From the NCBI RefSeq assembly GCF_014595975.1, contig NZ_JABWGQ010000059.1:1-45480 (forward strand): a DNA stretch of 45,480 nucleotides, in the 5' to 3' direction. The stretch comes from Sphingopyxis sp. LK2115 (GTDB taxonomy: Bacteria > Pseudomonadota > Alphaproteobacteria > Sphingomonadales > Sphingomonadaceae). A program made the translations under genes and the position numbers. The notes under the pieces are model-generated. The model saw only the letters and a list, made by a program, of their open reading frames with translations. It did not search any database and was not told the origin of the DNA. This document shows positions 33,729 through 43,346 of this stretch, piece by piece (positions within the stretch are counted from its first letter, which is position 1; every line of letters starts with the position of its first letter).

Positions 33729-34871
33729 TCAGTGATTGGAAACCGTCGAAACGCTACGCGCCAGCAAGGCCACCGCTTCCGCTTGCCGATGCGTGCCCGT
33801 CTTGGCCAGAATCCGCTTGAGATGGCTGCGCACGGTCGCGAGACCGATGCTCATGTTTGCGGCGATGTTCTCTAGCGAGGCTCCCCGCCCAAGGAAGGCA
33901 GCAACGCTTGCCTCTGTGCGGGTCAAACCCAAGAGTTCACGCAACCGCTCCACGGCAATCGGCGCTTCGGGGTCGCGGATGAATACCAGCACGCAAGGCC
34001 GCTGCTCGCCGAAGGCGCAAGCCGAGGGGCGCAAGGGCGCAACCTCAAGCGCCAGCGGCATGCGATGCGGACGCGGAACGGACAGCGCCGCACCGAGTTT
34101 AGCAATCTTGCCCCGTGCCGTGTCCATCGCCCCGCGCACCAGCGCCAGCAGCTTGTCGTGAAGGGCTGGCGGGCGCAGCGCCAGCCGTCCGCGAATAACC
34201 GCAAGCTCCGCATTCTCGCGCAGCAGCCGCTCCGCCATGCTGCTCGCCTGAATGACGCGGCCCGTGCCGTCCACCATCAGTACGCCCGTATCCAGCCTGT
34301 CGAGGGCCTGTAAGGCGGCGGCATGGGATTGGGATACCGCCGCGAACCGCTGCCCAAGGCGCAGTGCCCGCTGCAAGTGCGGCAGCACCAGTGCCGCCTG
34401 CTTCCGTTCGTGGTTGGTATAGGCTCCCGCACCCTGCGGCCTGTGGATGCCGAGAACGCCAATCGCTCCGTCTGCTGCGGGGAATACCGCCCCGAGCATA
34501 TGATGAATATCCAGATGCCGGAGCCATTCCTGATAAAAGCCGCTGCGCGCCTGCTCCTCGGGGGGCACTAAATCCTCATCGGTGATGATACGCTGCATGC
34601 CGTAAGCTACGCTGCGCTCCACCCATAAATCCTTGCGGTGCCAGTCGTCGGCCCAAGCCTGCTCCCGCTCCGACACCATGAGGTTGTCCGTGCATTCCAG
34701 CAAATTCACGCGGGCATTGTCGCCGTGCAGTTTAAGAACGGTGCTGGTCGAGCCGAGCGTTTCCGCGATGCGCGTAGCTGTTCCCGCCCAAAGGCTATCG
34801 TCCACCGCTGCATCGTATAGATGCGCAATCAATCCCGAGAGGCGAGGTTCAAGAACTTCTTGGGACAGCAT
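33729..34871 (-). CDS. LuxR-family regulator with GAF/PAS-like sensor region
   Basis: The 380-residue protein ends in a LuxR helix-turn-helix (LLGLTRTEASVAAFLGRGAS, ENIAANMSIGLATVRSHLKR; residues about 310-370). Its middle contains a PAS-like segment (ALDRLDTGVLMVDGTGRVIQ), and the first about 180 residues resemble the N-terminal region of stand-alone LuxR proteins of sphingomonads. It lacks an obvious receiver Asp, so it is not a classical response regulator. It is divergent from the lipoprotein gene at 35063, which it may control together with the next two genes (inference). Confidence 0.87.
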   Translation of the reverse strand: MLSQEVLEPRLSGLIAHLYDAAVDDSLWAGTATRIAETLGSTSTVLKLHGDNARVNLLECTDNLMVSEREQAWADDWHRKDLWVERSVAYGMQRIITDEDLVPPEEQARSGFYQEWLRHLDIHHMLGAVFPAADGAIGVLGIHRPQGAGAYTNHERKQAALVLPHLQRALRLGQRFAAVSQSHAAALQALDRLDTGVLMVDGTGRVIQASSMAERLLRENAELAVIRGRLALRPPALHDKLLALVRGAMDTARGKIAKLGAALSVPRPHRMPLALEVAPLRPSACAFGEQRPCVLVFIRDPEAPIAVERLRELLGLTRTEASVAAFLGRGASLENIAANMSIGLATVRSHLKRILAKTGTHRQAEAVALLARSVSTVSNH

Positions 34872-34986
34872 GGCCGCGTAACGCTCCCCGTATTTATGCG
34901 GTGATAACAGTTAACCTTATCCGCTCTTCAAATAACCCTGCATGAACAACGCCGCACGGCAGCATTGCTCAAGACTGCGTGATTTC

Positions 34987-35002
34987 TCCCCTGTTTAGGG
35001 GA
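34987..35002. promoter_or_regulatory. Small perfect hairpin in the LuxR / lipoprotein divergent region
   Basis: TCCCCT, GTTT and AGGGGA form a perfect 6-bp stem-loop 61 bases upstream of the lipoprotein start. It could be an operator half-site pair or a 5'-UTR structure. Confidence 0.3.
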
Positions 35003-35062
35003 CGAACGGGCCTCCGCGCCACCTTAACCATAGCGGGAAGAATTTTCACGCGCGGAGATATC

Positions 35063-35650
35063 ATGAAGAACGCCCGTTCCCTCGTTGTGCCGCTGCTGCT
35101 GACGGCAGGGCTTGCCGCCTGCGGCCAGAACGCCGCGACGGCAGAGAATACCGCCGCCACAGAGGGGGCAGCGGAAGCGGTATCCGGTGGCACGGCGGGC
35201 ATGACTGCCGCCGAAACCAGTACCGCCTCGGCAAACCAAGCTGCCGTGCCCGCTACGCCGGAAGCCGTTCCGGCCAAGGCGCAAGCGGCCACCGTCGCGG
35301 CCTTGCCGCTCAAGCGCGGCTATTACGTCGAGAGCGATACGCCGTGCGGCCAAGCCTCTAACGCCACCACGACGCTGCTGCGCCGTGAGGGCATCGGCGG
35401 CGCGCGGGATTTCTGCGAGTTCAAGAAAATCGAGCAAACGGGGCCGAACACCTACCGCGTGACAGAAGCCTGCGGGGATTTGCAGGACAATGCGCCCCCG
35501 GAAACCAGCACCTCTATCTACACCATTACGGGCGATACGGCCTTCACCGCCAAGAGCGAGCACGGCTGGGAGCGTAGCGCCCGCTACTGCGCCCAATCGA
35601 CAATGCCGCCTGACTGGCGCGCCAACGATATCAGCGACGTGACAGGCTGA
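35063..35650 (+). CDS. Lipoprotein of unknown function
   Basis: The 195-residue protein has a lipoprotein signal peptide with lipobox LAAC (Cys20), an Ala/Thr/Glu-rich linker of about 65 residues, then a compact domain with four cysteines (in DTPCGQ, DFCEFK, EACGDL, RYCAQS) that could form two disulfides in the periplasm. I do not recognise the family. ATG at 35063 follows CGGAG; the frame to 34979 is upstream shadow. It begins a three-gene rightward unit with 40- and 27-base gaps and is divergent from the LuxR gene. Confidence 0.78.
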   Translation: MKNARSLVVPLLLTAGLAACGQNAATAENTAATEGAAEAVSGGTAGMTAAETSTASANQAAVPATPEAVPAKAQAATVAALPLKRGYYVESDTPCGQASNATTTLLRREGIGGARDFCEFKKIEQTGPNTYRVTEACGDLQDNAPPETSTSIYTITGDTAFTAKSEHGWERSARYCAQSTMPPDWRANDISDVTG

Positions 35651-35690
35651 CCGCTGCCGCGCTCCATCCATTCCCGTCAGGAGATTCCCG

Positions 35691-36491
35691 ATGCAGCGAA
35701 GGGCTGCGCTTTGTTCCGCTTTCATCGGCGTGGCTTTGGCCGCGCTTACGCCCGCCTACGCGCAAACCGCCTCGACGCCTGCGGCCAAGATGGGCATTGC
35801 GGGGGTGCGTATCGGCATGACGGAAGCGGAAGCCCGCGCGGCGCTGACGGCCTTTGATGCCAGCATGCGGATTATCCGGACCACCTCGCGCTATAACTAC
35901 GCTGCCGGAGAAGGCAGGCCGGAGAACCTCTCCACGCCGGAATTTCTCGACAGGCTGGAAGTCCAGCCTGCGCGCGGCGGGTTTGAACTATTCATCGTGT
36001 ATTTCGCGACGCCGCCGTCCGAGCCGCGCGTCATCGCCATTGAGCGCCCTAATCTCGCGCATACGCAAAACCCGCCGACGCAGCAGCAATTCCGCGCAGG
36101 CCTTCTCGCCAAATACGGCCAGCCGTCCTTTGCCGAGCCGCACCAGCTTGTCTGGGAAGAAGCAGGCAAGCCGCGCTGCGCCTTCACCCGCCGGGGCAAC
36201 CGCCCCTATGTCGGGCACGAACTCTCCCGCAACCGGATTGTCCCGACATTCCAGAATGAACGGCGGTATCAATCGCTCGGCCTGACGCTGGCCAGCGATC
36301 CCGCCGCCTGCGGGCAGGTGCTCACCTATAGCTATGACATTTGGAGCGGGCCGGTGCGCGCGGCCAAAGCCTCCCTCATCGACCTCGGGGCGGTCTGGTC
36401 GGCGGAGACACGCAGCAGCCAATGGGTGAACGGCCTCAAGGCCGAGGCCCAGCGCAAGGTGGATGCGCAGGCGCAAGCGCCGAAGCTGTAG
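35691..36491 (+). CDS. Exported protein of unknown function
   Basis: The 266-residue protein has a signal peptide ending at PAYAQ (about residue 25). The mature N-terminus has IAGVRIGMTEAEARAALTAF, a pattern shared by several small periplasmic families, and two widely spaced cysteines (CAFTRRG, ACGQVL) may form a disulfide. No catalytic motif is seen and I cannot name a family. AGGAGA lies just upstream of the start. It is probably co-transcribed with the preceding lipoprotein and the following membrane protein. Confidence 0.8.
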   Translation: MQRRAALCSAFIGVALAALTPAYAQTASTPAAKMGIAGVRIGMTEAEARAALTAFDASMRIIRTTSRYNYAAGEGRPENLSTPEFLDRLEVQPARGGFELFIVYFATPPSEPRVIAIERPNLAHTQNPPTQQQFRAGLLAKYGQPSFAEPHQLVWEEAGKPRCAFTRRGNRPYVGHELSRNRIVPTFQNERRYQSLGLTLASDPAACGQVLTYSYDIWSGPVRAAKASLIDLGAVWSAETRSSQWVNGLKAEAQRKVDAQAQAPKL

Positions 36492-36518
36492 CAGGAATGA
36501 AAACCGTAAGGGGATGAT

Positions 36519-36938
36519 ATGGGACTGACCACACTAAGCGGAGCCGTCAGCGGCATTCGCCATTCGACTGAAACGCGGGGCACGGTGGGCCGTAATGGCG
36601 GCTCCGTGAAAACCGGACAGGTCATCGCGTTTCGGGTGGGCGAGCGCTCCGCACAAATCAAACTGGCCGATGTGCCGGACATCCGCGATGGCGATGAGGT
36701 AACACTGGCCGGACGCGAGAAGAACGGCGTGTTCAAGGCGCTGGCGCTGCGCAACGACAAGACGCGGGCCGTTTACAGCATCCCGACGACGGTTGGCTAT
36801 CTGATGGGCGTGACGCTCATCGCGCTCGGCGTGATGACGCTCATTTTCCTGATTGGCGTCGTGTTTATCGCAGGCGGTTTGTGGACGCTCTACGAGGCGT
36901 ACAGCTACACACAGGCGGCGAACATGCTTAGGGGGTGA
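36519..36938 (+). CDS. Small membrane protein of unknown function
   Basis: The 139-residue protein has an N-terminal beta-rich half (TGQVIAFRVGERSAQIKL; IRDGDEVTLAGREKNGVF) that reads like a small OB- or SH3-like barrel, then a hydrophobic region (residues about 90-125) with probably two membrane helices. AGGGG lies upstream of the start. It is the third gene of the rightward unit. I do not recognise a family. Confidence 0.72.
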   Translation: MGLTTLSGAVSGIRHSTETRGTVGRNGGSVKTGQVIAFRVGERSAQIKLADVPDIRDGDEVTLAGREKNGVFKALALRNDKTRAVYSIPTTVGYLMGVTLIALGVMTLIFLIGVVFIAGGLWTLYEAYSYTQAANMLRG

Positions 36939-37220
36939 AGCGCTTCCAGCCGCACGGATGGCATTCAGGCGGTTATGCTCCGGCGGAATCGAGATTCGGG
37001 GCAAGTCAGAAACTGGCGCGGGGCAATCTCCCTGCGTGTCCGCCCCCATACGTCCTTTGCATCATGCACCCTGCCACCGGCTTTGCCTGCTGGGTGCAAG
37101 CCCTCAAGGGCTCCTTCTCTCCGTTGCGGTCCTACGGATGCACCCGGCAATCCCGCTGGCGTCATCGGGAGGCATGAAAGGCCGTAGTGGTTGCGGCCTC
37201 AAGCAAAAGGGAGACAGCCC

Positions 37221-37409
37221 ATGCGCCTCATCGTCGCTTCCGAACTCGACAACCTGCCGGAAACCGCTCTGCACTCCAAATTCTACACCGTGCAGCAGGA
37301 ACTGGCTTTCACCGCGCCTGCCACCACCGAGCGTGCAAATGCGCTGGCGTCCCTCGAAAACATCAACCGCGCGATCATCACGCGCCGCGTCAAGGGACCG
37401 GACTTTTAA
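37221..37409 (+). CDS. Small conserved-type protein of mobile elements
   Basis: The 62-residue protein starts MRLIVASELDNLPETALHSK and ends ENINRAIITRRVKGPDF. The phrase ALASLENINRAI is familiar from small proteins of plasmids and integrative elements of unknown function (from memory). A strong AAGGGAGA site precedes ATG 37221, and a perfect terminator follows 19 bases after the stop, so a monocistronic gene is well supported. The 282 bases upstream (36939-37220) hold no other gene I can support. Confidence 0.7.
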   Translation: MRLIVASELDNLPETALHSKFYTVQQELAFTAPATTERANALASLENINRAIITRRVKGPDF

Positions 37410-37428
37410 GCCTCCGCCCAAAAGAAAA

Positions 37429-37467
37429 CCGCCAGCGGACGAAACTCCGCTGGCGGCTTTCTTGTTC
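37429..37467. terminator. Bidirectional terminator between the small gene and the RTX lipase
   Basis: CCGCCAGCGGA, loop CGAAAC and TCCGCTGGCGG form an 11-bp perfect stem. On the plus strand CTTTCTTGTT follows; on the minus strand TTTTCTTTTGG follows. It ends both the rightward 62-residue gene and the leftward lipase gene. Confidence 0.9.
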
Positions 37468-37485
37468 AGAGGCATATCGCTGGTC

Positions 37486-40400
37486 TTATGCGGCCAGAAG
37501 GTGGCCGTTGGCAACAAGCGTGTCCACATCGGGCAAAGCCGTCACGCCTTGAAGCGTTGCCACATGCACCCAGTCGTGCACGGTGCCTGCGCCGTCGGGA
37601 TCGACAAACATATTCGACTTCTTGCCGCTGCGGGTAAACTGGACGAAATCAGCCAGCGCGTCCGTTAGAGGATCATAGGCGGATAGAAGATTGCTGATGT
37701 CGATTTTGTCGCCGTGCGCCAAGCTGAAATCCTTGATCGTATCTACGTCGGTTCCGATGTGGTTGGCACGAAACACGAAGGTATCCGCACCGATGCCGCC
37801 GTCCAGCGTATCACTGCCGCGTCCGCCGACCAGACGGTCGTCTCCATCGCCGCCGCGCAGGATATCATCGCCATTGCCGCCACGAAGAATATCATTCCCC
37901 GCGCCACCTTTGAGGACGTCGTTACCAGCTCCTCCAACAAGAAGGTCGTTACCATTCCCGCCACGCAGGATGTCGTTACCGAGGCCGCCATAGAGGCTAT
38001 CGTGCCCGTTTCCGCCAATCAGAATGTCGTTACCGGCGTAGCCGTAAAGCGTATCAGCGCCACCGAGGCCGCGGATCGTATCGGCGGCCTCAGTGCCCTC
38101 TAGAAGGTCCGCGCCGGATGTACCCGTGATCGTGCCCGTCCCTGCGGAGACAGCCGCAATGATATAGGCCACGTCATGAATTGTGCCGTCCATAAAAGCG
38201 ACTTCCTCGATGCGCGTCTCGTCGCTTGCAAAGAAGCCCGTCACGGTGATTTCGTCCGCGCCAGCGCCGTATCTGATGAGTAGATCATCCCCGTCCTGAT
38301 AATAGGACACGCTCGAAGATTCGACCGACGCAGCGAAACGGATGCGATCCAATGACCCACCTTCATCAACGATGGTGTCGGAACCGTCACCTAAATTGAA
38401 CCAGTAGCTGTCGTTGCCCACGCCGCCATAGAGCGTATCATCTCCTGCGCCGCCCACGATCACATCATCGTCCGCATAGCCCCAGATAACATCGTCGCCA
38501 GCGAGACCGTAGATAAAGTCGCGCCAGACAGTTCCATGCAGTGTATCGTTGTCCGGCGTGCCGTAAATGCCATCGTCGTCACCGCCGGAGCCGATTGATG
38601 TTACACTGGTAATAAAGCCGTCGCGATCCACAGCAAGCGACAGCTTGGTGCCGCTATTCAACTGCACGCGAACAACGGCGTCTTCATCCTCTGCTTCCGG
38701 TCTTTCGATACCGAGCAGCATAGAGGTATTATCCGCATAGAGCTCCAAACCTTGAGCGCCATGAGGGCTCGTCCACCACGACGTCACGAGCTGCGAAACG
38801 TCGGATACCGTATATGGCAGAATGATAATATCTTTCTGCGCCGCGCTATAATCCACAAAGTTGGTCTCGCTGTAGGGGCTCATAACAACGGTGTCCGCAC
38901 CAAAGCCGCCATAAACGGTGTTAACCCCCATACCGGCATCGATAAAGTCTGCGCCATCACCGCCGTAAATAAGATCGTTGCCGTAGCCAGCGATGATGGT
39001 GTCATCGCCCCCAAAGCCGTGAAGCGTGTTGTCCTGCCCTTCGTAGCCCGTCAGAACGTTGTTGTCCCAGTTCCCTTTGCCAAAGAAGGACGAGTCATAA
39101 TCAAAGAGCGATGCCGGTTGTCCGGTCTCGCCCCATTCCCAAGTCGTTCCATCACCGAAGGCGATTTGCAAAGGCACGAACGATCCGTTGTTATAGAGCT
39201 TCAGTCCCTCAATCGAAATGGCGCCGTAACCATCAACCGTAATCAATGCGTCTGCATAGGTAACGGGGAAATAGGTGCCAACCGAAGGGTCGCCGTCCTG
39301 TTCGCTTTGATTGAAGAACTCGACAGAAACCTGATCTGGCAAGATGCCATTCGCCATAAGGATCAGCAGTGGCGCATTTACAGGGTTCAGGCCGGGTGCA
39401 AGCTCGCTACCATACGAAACAATCTGGTCATAACCACCTTGATAGCCAATCGTAATGCGGCCCATCGTCTCGAAACCGCCGGTCTGAATGACGATAGTGT
39501 CGTCCTGAATCCCGCCGGTAAATGCACCTGTGCCATAGAAAGAGATAGTGTTACCGACAGCGTTACTGCCTATAACCATTGAGGGCGTTTCTGATATCAG
39601 ATGTGTATGCACGCCGCTTGCGTCAAACATCTCTGCGGTATTGTACTGCACGCCAAGCGTAAAGAGAATGTTGGCCGCAGAGGTAGAGTAGTCCAGCGTA
39701 CTCTCAGACGATGCGTTGACATCGTATGTATAACGAACATCCGGAATAATATATTTTGCCGCCATATTCAGCACAGGGCCGGGCAGATTACCGTTTACAA
39801 TGTCATAGTATTGACTGGGAGAAAATCCGAAGAAATCGAAGTTCAACAGATGGTCTTTGCCAGTTCCGTTAATGTTCTGCACAACGGAATTGACATCGTC
39901 GCGGATGAGGTTTGATGTATCATAAAACACAGTATCGCCGCCAGCGCCGCCGTCAAACCAGCGCTCCACACCCGCCACAGGGGTGCTGAGCCACAAGCCG
40001 TCGTCATAATCTGTCAGTGTCAGATGCTCGACCGAGAACAGGTAGTCTTTGACAGTATGCATGGAGCCCATCAGCTTGACCGTGCCGAACCCGGATTCCG
40101 CTGCGGCGCTAAAATCCGCTTCCAGCCCGGTAGTGTAGCTGTAGGGGTCATAATTGGGAGCGGGGTAAATCTCCCCCTCCGGCGGATCAATATAAATGCC
40201 GGAGTAGTCCACTGTATCGATACCATGACCGCCGATAACAAAATCTCCGCCGATACGCGCGTAAACAGCATCGTTCCCTGCGCCGCCGACAACGATCTGT
40301 GCGCCGCTTGTAGATTCAGACGTCGAATTTTCGATGAACATCTGCGTAGAATTGCCGCCCGATGCCGGGATGACATAGTTAAAAGCATCCCGTGTCGTTG

Positions 40401-41877
40401 AAATTGTTATTTTCTGAATATGTTCAAACTGATCCAGAATGTATTGCTTCTGAAGGTCGTCAATACGCAGATTTCCGAGCAATAATTGCTTTGAAATAAT
40501 GTTTGAAGGGGTCTCGTTGTCAAATTGCCATTTCGCAGATGAAAAATCAGCGGTGATGCCCGTGTTTCCCTCCGTCAGGCTCAATATGCCTTGCAGAGCA
40601 TTATGTTCCGTTGCGTAGTCGCTTGATTGCAGCACCTTTTCCATGGCCAGCTTCGCCGCAAACTCGACAAAAACCTTGCTGAGCTGTTCCGCATATCTAA
40701 GGACGGCTGCGCCTTTCGAGGCCACCCCCATCGCAACGCCAAGATCGCTCGCGTCGTCGTAGAGCGCGCGTATCGCAGTATCGCCATAAGGGCGGGCGAA
40801 TTCATCGTCAGGCCCATTATCGATAGCCGAGTAGGCGATGATCGTTCGCATTACCTTATCAAAGCCATGAGAGTTTTTGACGCTATCTTTTGCGGAGCTG
40901 TCTAAATCATTTGCATTACTTTCTGCGGCGTAACGCCCCTCAAGCGTCATTCCAATGTCAAGCGCGAAGCGGTTATCATAGAGGACAGGCCAAAAATATT
41001 TCGATGACTTATGCCAATCTATTCCGCTCAGTAAATTCCCATCCGGCCCCTTTTCTTCGGCAAACATGCGGATAACGAGCGTTGCCACGCTATGCAAATC
41101 GTATGGGTCGACCCGGCTATCGCTGAAATGCATATCCAAAGGTTCCGGCTTCGGGTTGATTTGACCAAAATGCCCGCCAACAAAGCCCAGAGGAAATTTT
41201 CCAAGAACCTCACCCTGAACGAAGTATGCGCTTAAGCTAGCGTAATTTGTCGCCTTGTATCCGGAGGACCCGTCGATAAGCTCGTAAAAGTCCTGACCAT
41301 ACATAGGGGCTTGAGTTTGCGCGTTTGGATATGTTGTGCTCGCCGCAGCAGAAACGAAAGCCATATTGTCAAATAGTACGCCAGACTTGTGGTAGACGGC
41401 CCCGACAAGACCAGCGAATCCGGCCCCCATTGAATGTCCTGTAACAGAAATATTCGCAGAATATGGGTCGGCGGGGGCGTTGTTGTTAAGTGCGCCTGCC
41501 ACAGCGCGGTAAAATTCAAAAGCCATGCGGGACTGGGGTGTGTCCGCGATACCCGATCCAACGCCGTAGCCGTTATTCACATCCAAAGATGTCTGCCACT
41601 CCTGAGTTTCATTGTTCCACTCCACGATCATGTCATCCGTACCGCGGTAGGAAATTACTGTGCTTCCCGCATAGCTGTAAGCAACAGCGTAGAAGCCTAT
41701 GCTTTGGGCGGTTTCGTTTCCAAGGCTTCTATAGACTGTCGCCTCTCCAAGTTTTGTAACGCCATTAATTGCTTCGGAGTCCTGGGAATCATTGCCAAAT
41801 ACAAGCCCCGCATTGTACCCTCGGTTATAAGAGTCCATTGCTAGAATAGCGTTCATAAGTGCGTGACTGATTGTCAT
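37486..41877 (-). CDS. RTX-repeat lipase, probable type I secretion substrate
   Basis: The 1,463-residue protein has an N-terminal class 3-type lipase/esterase domain with nucleophile Ser149 in VTGHSMGAGF and a likely catalytic His near residue 262 (DPYDLHSVAT). RTX calcium-binding nonapeptides occur in blocks near residues 943-1000, 1106-1161 and 1269-1369 (such as GGAGNDVLKGGAGNDILRGG), with an HCBP-related segment between, and a C-terminal domain as in type I secretion targets. There is no N-terminal signal peptide, as expected. GGGGGAG precedes the start. Codon usage is more A+T-rich than flanking genes, a sign of separate acquisition. Exporter genes are not in the window. Substrate lipid unknown. 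Confidence 0.9.
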   Translation of the reverse strand: MTISHALMNAILAMDSYNRGYNAGLVFGNDSQDSEAINGVTKLGEATVYRSLGNETAQSIGFYAVAYSYAGSTVISYRGTDDMIVEWNNETQEWQTSLDVNNGYGVGSGIADTPQSRMAFEFYRAVAGALNNNAPADPYSANISVTGHSMGAGFAGLVGAVYHKSGVLFDNMAFVSAAASTTYPNAQTQAPMYGQDFYELIDGSSGYKATNYASLSAYFVQGEVLGKFPLGFVGGHFGQINPKPEPLDMHFSDSRVDPYDLHSVATLVIRMFAEEKGPDGNLLSGIDWHKSSKYFWPVLYDNRFALDIGMTLEGRYAAESNANDLDSSAKDSVKNSHGFDKVMRTIIAYSAIDNGPDDEFARPYGDTAIRALYDDASDLGVAMGVASKGAAVLRYAEQLSKVFVEFAAKLAMEKVLQSSDYATEHNALQGILSLTEGNTGITADFSSAKWQFDNETPSNIISKQLLLGNLRIDDLQKQYILDQFEHIQKITISTTRDAFNYVIPASGGNSTQMFIENSTSESTSGAQIVVGGAGNDAVYARIGGDFVIGGHGIDTVDYSGIYIDPPEGEIYPAPNYDPYSYTTGLEADFSAAAESGFGTVKLMGSMHTVKDYLFSVEHLTLTDYDDGLWLSTPVAGVERWFDGGAGGDTVFYDTSNLIRDDVNSVVQNINGTGKDHLLNFDFFGFSPSQYYDIVNGNLPGPVLNMAAKYIIPDVRYTYDVNASSESTLDYSTSAANILFTLGVQYNTAEMFDASGVHTHLISETPSMVIGSNAVGNTISFYGTGAFTGGIQDDTIVIQTGGFETMGRITIGYQGGYDQIVSYGSELAPGLNPVNAPLLILMANGILPDQVSVEFFNQSEQDGDPSVGTYFPVTYADALITVDGYGAISIEGLKLYNNGSFVPLQIAFGDGTTWEWGETGQPASLFDYDSSFFGKGNWDNNVLTGYEGQDNTLHGFGGDDTIIAGYGNDLIYGGDGADFIDAGMGVNTVYGGFGADTVVMSPYSETNFVDYSAAQKDIIILPYTVSDVSQLVTSWWTSPHGAQGLELYADNTSMLLGIERPEAEDEDAVVRVQLNSGTKLSLAVDRDGFITSVTSIGSGGDDDGIYGTPDNDTLHGTVWRDFIYGLAGDDVIWGYADDDVIVGGAGDDTLYGGVGNDSYWFNLGDGSDTIVDEGGSLDRIRFAASVESSSVSYYQDGDDLLIRYGAGADEITVTGFFASDETRIEEVAFMDGTIHDVAYIIAAVSAGTGTITGTSGADLLEGTEAADTIRGLGGADTLYGYAGNDILIGGNGHDSLYGGLGNDILRGGNGNDLLVGGAGNDVLKGGAGNDILRGGNGDDILRGGDGDDRLVGGRGSDTLDGGIGADTFVFRANHIGTDVDTIKDFSLAHGDKIDISNLLSAYDPLTDALADFVQFTRSGKKSNMFVDPDGAGTVHDWVHVATLQGVTALPDVDTLVANGHLLAA

Positions 41878-42662
41878 TCTTTCTCCCCCTTGCTGAAATC
41901 TCCTCCATGAAGAATGTTAGACAATTTAGGGCCTCCGCCCAAAAACTGACCATCTAAGTATCCGCCGCGCACTGTGTTTAGAAACGGTAAAAGGCCATCA
42001 ATCGCTTTTGTCACAGGCTCCTCCGTCATTTCAATCACGACCGACTTCAGCCTCACGCCCGCTCCGAAGGCTTCTTCAAACCTATTGTTATAAATGCAAT
42101 ACTGCCGGTCTTTCTGTGCCGCCGTCTGCCCCTCGCAAGGCTTTACCTCAAGAAGCATTTCCACGGTCTTGGGGTCGCTCGCGTCTTTGAAGTAGACAAG
42201 TTTAGGATACCATTTCGGCGGCAGTTCGACGGGATTGCCCTTTTCGATTTCTTTCATCTTCCGGTTGCCATCTGCCGACAGCCATCCGCCTTTGGGAAAG
42301 TATACATAGCCCGGCAGGTCAGAGGCATGATCAGCGCCCAGAAAATATCCGCTCAGCAGACCAAACAAAACGCCGCGCGGTCCCAAATCTACAACCACGG
42401 CTTCACCCTTTACCTTCACGCTGGCCTGAGACTCCGGCAGAGGAGACAGCCCCGAGCGGATAACAACCTGACGAACCGCGCTGCCTGTCATGACACCCTC
42501 CGGCGTTTCCACGGCGATAGTCATTTTATACCTGAAACCCGCATCCTGGGGCAGGGGATCGCGCCCGCCCGCACCCGCACAGGACGCCATTGTGAAAATC
42601 AAAGCCGAAGCCGCACCGATAGAAAACAACAATCCCTTCGCAGCGCAAAATATTCGAAACAT
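41874..42662 (-). CDS. Lipoprotein coupled to the RTX lipase
   Basis: The 262-residue protein has a lipoprotein signal peptide with lipobox MASC and a mature part (DAGFRYKMTIAVETPEGVMT; VKGEAVVVDLGPRGVLFGLL) of mixed alpha/beta character that I cannot assign. Two cysteines near the middle (KPCEGQ, QYCIYN) may pair. Its stop overlaps the lipase start (ATGA), so the two are translationally coupled. I chose ATG at 42662; a GTG at 42689 would add nine residues. A periplasmic partner, chaperone or immunity protein for the lipase is inference from coupling. Confidence 0.8.
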   Translation of the reverse strand: MFRIFCAAKGLLFSIGAASALIFTMASCAGAGGRDPLPQDAGFRYKMTIAVETPEGVMTGSAVRQVVIRSGLSPLPESQASVKVKGEAVVVDLGPRGVLFGLLSGYFLGADHASDLPGYVYFPKGGWLSADGNRKMKEIEKGNPVELPPKWYPKLVYFKDASDPKTVEMLLEVKPCEGQTAAQKDRQYCIYNNRFEEAFGAGVRLKSVVIEMTEEPVTKAIDGLLPFLNTVRGGYLDGQFLGGGPKLSNILHGGDFSKGEKE

Positions 42663-42807
42663 TCGTATCAACTCACATTGAAATTGCACATTCGATCTAT
42701 TTTCGATTTGGTGTCGAAAACAAAATCAATATTAGTATTAGACGAGAATCAAACTTTAACGTGATAAACATCGAGAGAATGATGGCACGGCAGCGAACTT
42801 TAGTTCA

Positions 42808-42824
42808 AATACATTATTTGTATT
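42808..42824. promoter_or_regulatory. A+T-rich inverted repeat upstream of the lipase unit
   Basis: AATACA (42808-42813) and TGTATT (42819-42824) flank TTATT, about 150 bases upstream of the lipoprotein start. TATAAT also occurs at 42827-42832 on the plus strand. Regulator binding is inferred. Confidence 0.3.
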
Positions 42825-42834
42825 GCTATAATAC

Positions 42835-43233
42835 TTATAGACGCGGCGTCATATTGAACTTCCCACGCAGCGATGGCGGCTTGGATGATGATGGCGATGC
42901 GGGTGTTTGCTGTGCCGACTTCGGCGGCGGTGGAGGTAGGGGTTTCGGTGCAGGCGGCGGCGAAGGCTGCGGCAGAAACTTCGACCTGAACCCAGTGCGG
43001 GCAAGTAGCGCGCGCAGGCCGCGCGCACGGCGGTTTTTCACGCTGCGGTTCTTCGCCGGATTCATGAAACGCGAGAGCACACGGCGCACCGTCGGCATGA
43101 ACGTGGGCACAAGCTCGGGCGGGTCTTCAAACCCTTCGCTGTCCTTCGCGGTCGCGCCTGTATCCACCTGTTCCGGCGACGGCGCAGCGTCCAGATGCAG
43201 GAAGCGCGACACGGCGGCGGATATTGCCGCCAT
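42835..43233 (-). CDS. C-terminal extension of the relaxase in another frame, or separate small protein
   Basis: From ATG 43233 the frame encodes 132 residues (MAAISAAVSRFLHLD...) ending in a Pro-rich tail. Protein-like sequence continues upstream of that ATG in the same frame to about 43350 (GSRFLQPEPGRKKKKKK; EAAAEGLFGWLPD), where no ATG, GTG or TTG exists, and there is no Shine-Dalgarno before 43233. The relaxase frame stops at 43347. The simplest readings are a -1 frameshift that once (or still) joins the two, or an unusual start codon. The composition is real-protein-like (VDTGATAKDSEGFEDPPELV) but unassigned. Confidence 0.5.
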   Translation of the reverse strand: MAAISAAVSRFLHLDAAPSPEQVDTGATAKDSEGFEDPPELVPTFMPTVRRVLSRFMNPAKNRSVKNRRARGLRALLARTGFRSKFLPQPSPPPAPKPLPPPPPKSAQQTPASPSSSKPPSLRGKFNMTPRL

Positions 43234-43346
43234 ATCGGGAAGCCAGCCGAACAGCCCTTCGGCGGCGGCTTCGCCCTGCTGACCTGTGGCAACCTTTTTC
43301 TTCTTTTTCTTGCGGCCCGGTTCTGGTTGCAGGAAACGCGAGCCGC

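Noticed and set aside
42761..43282. 173-residue plus-strand ORF
   Set aside because: Mostly antisense to the relaxase extension, Gly/Arg-rich and without a ribosome-binding site.
43291..43311. A-rich run as a programmed frameshift slippery site for MobA
   Set aside because: It lies downstream of the MobA stop, so ribosomes in the MobA frame would not reach it; the shift must occur upstream.
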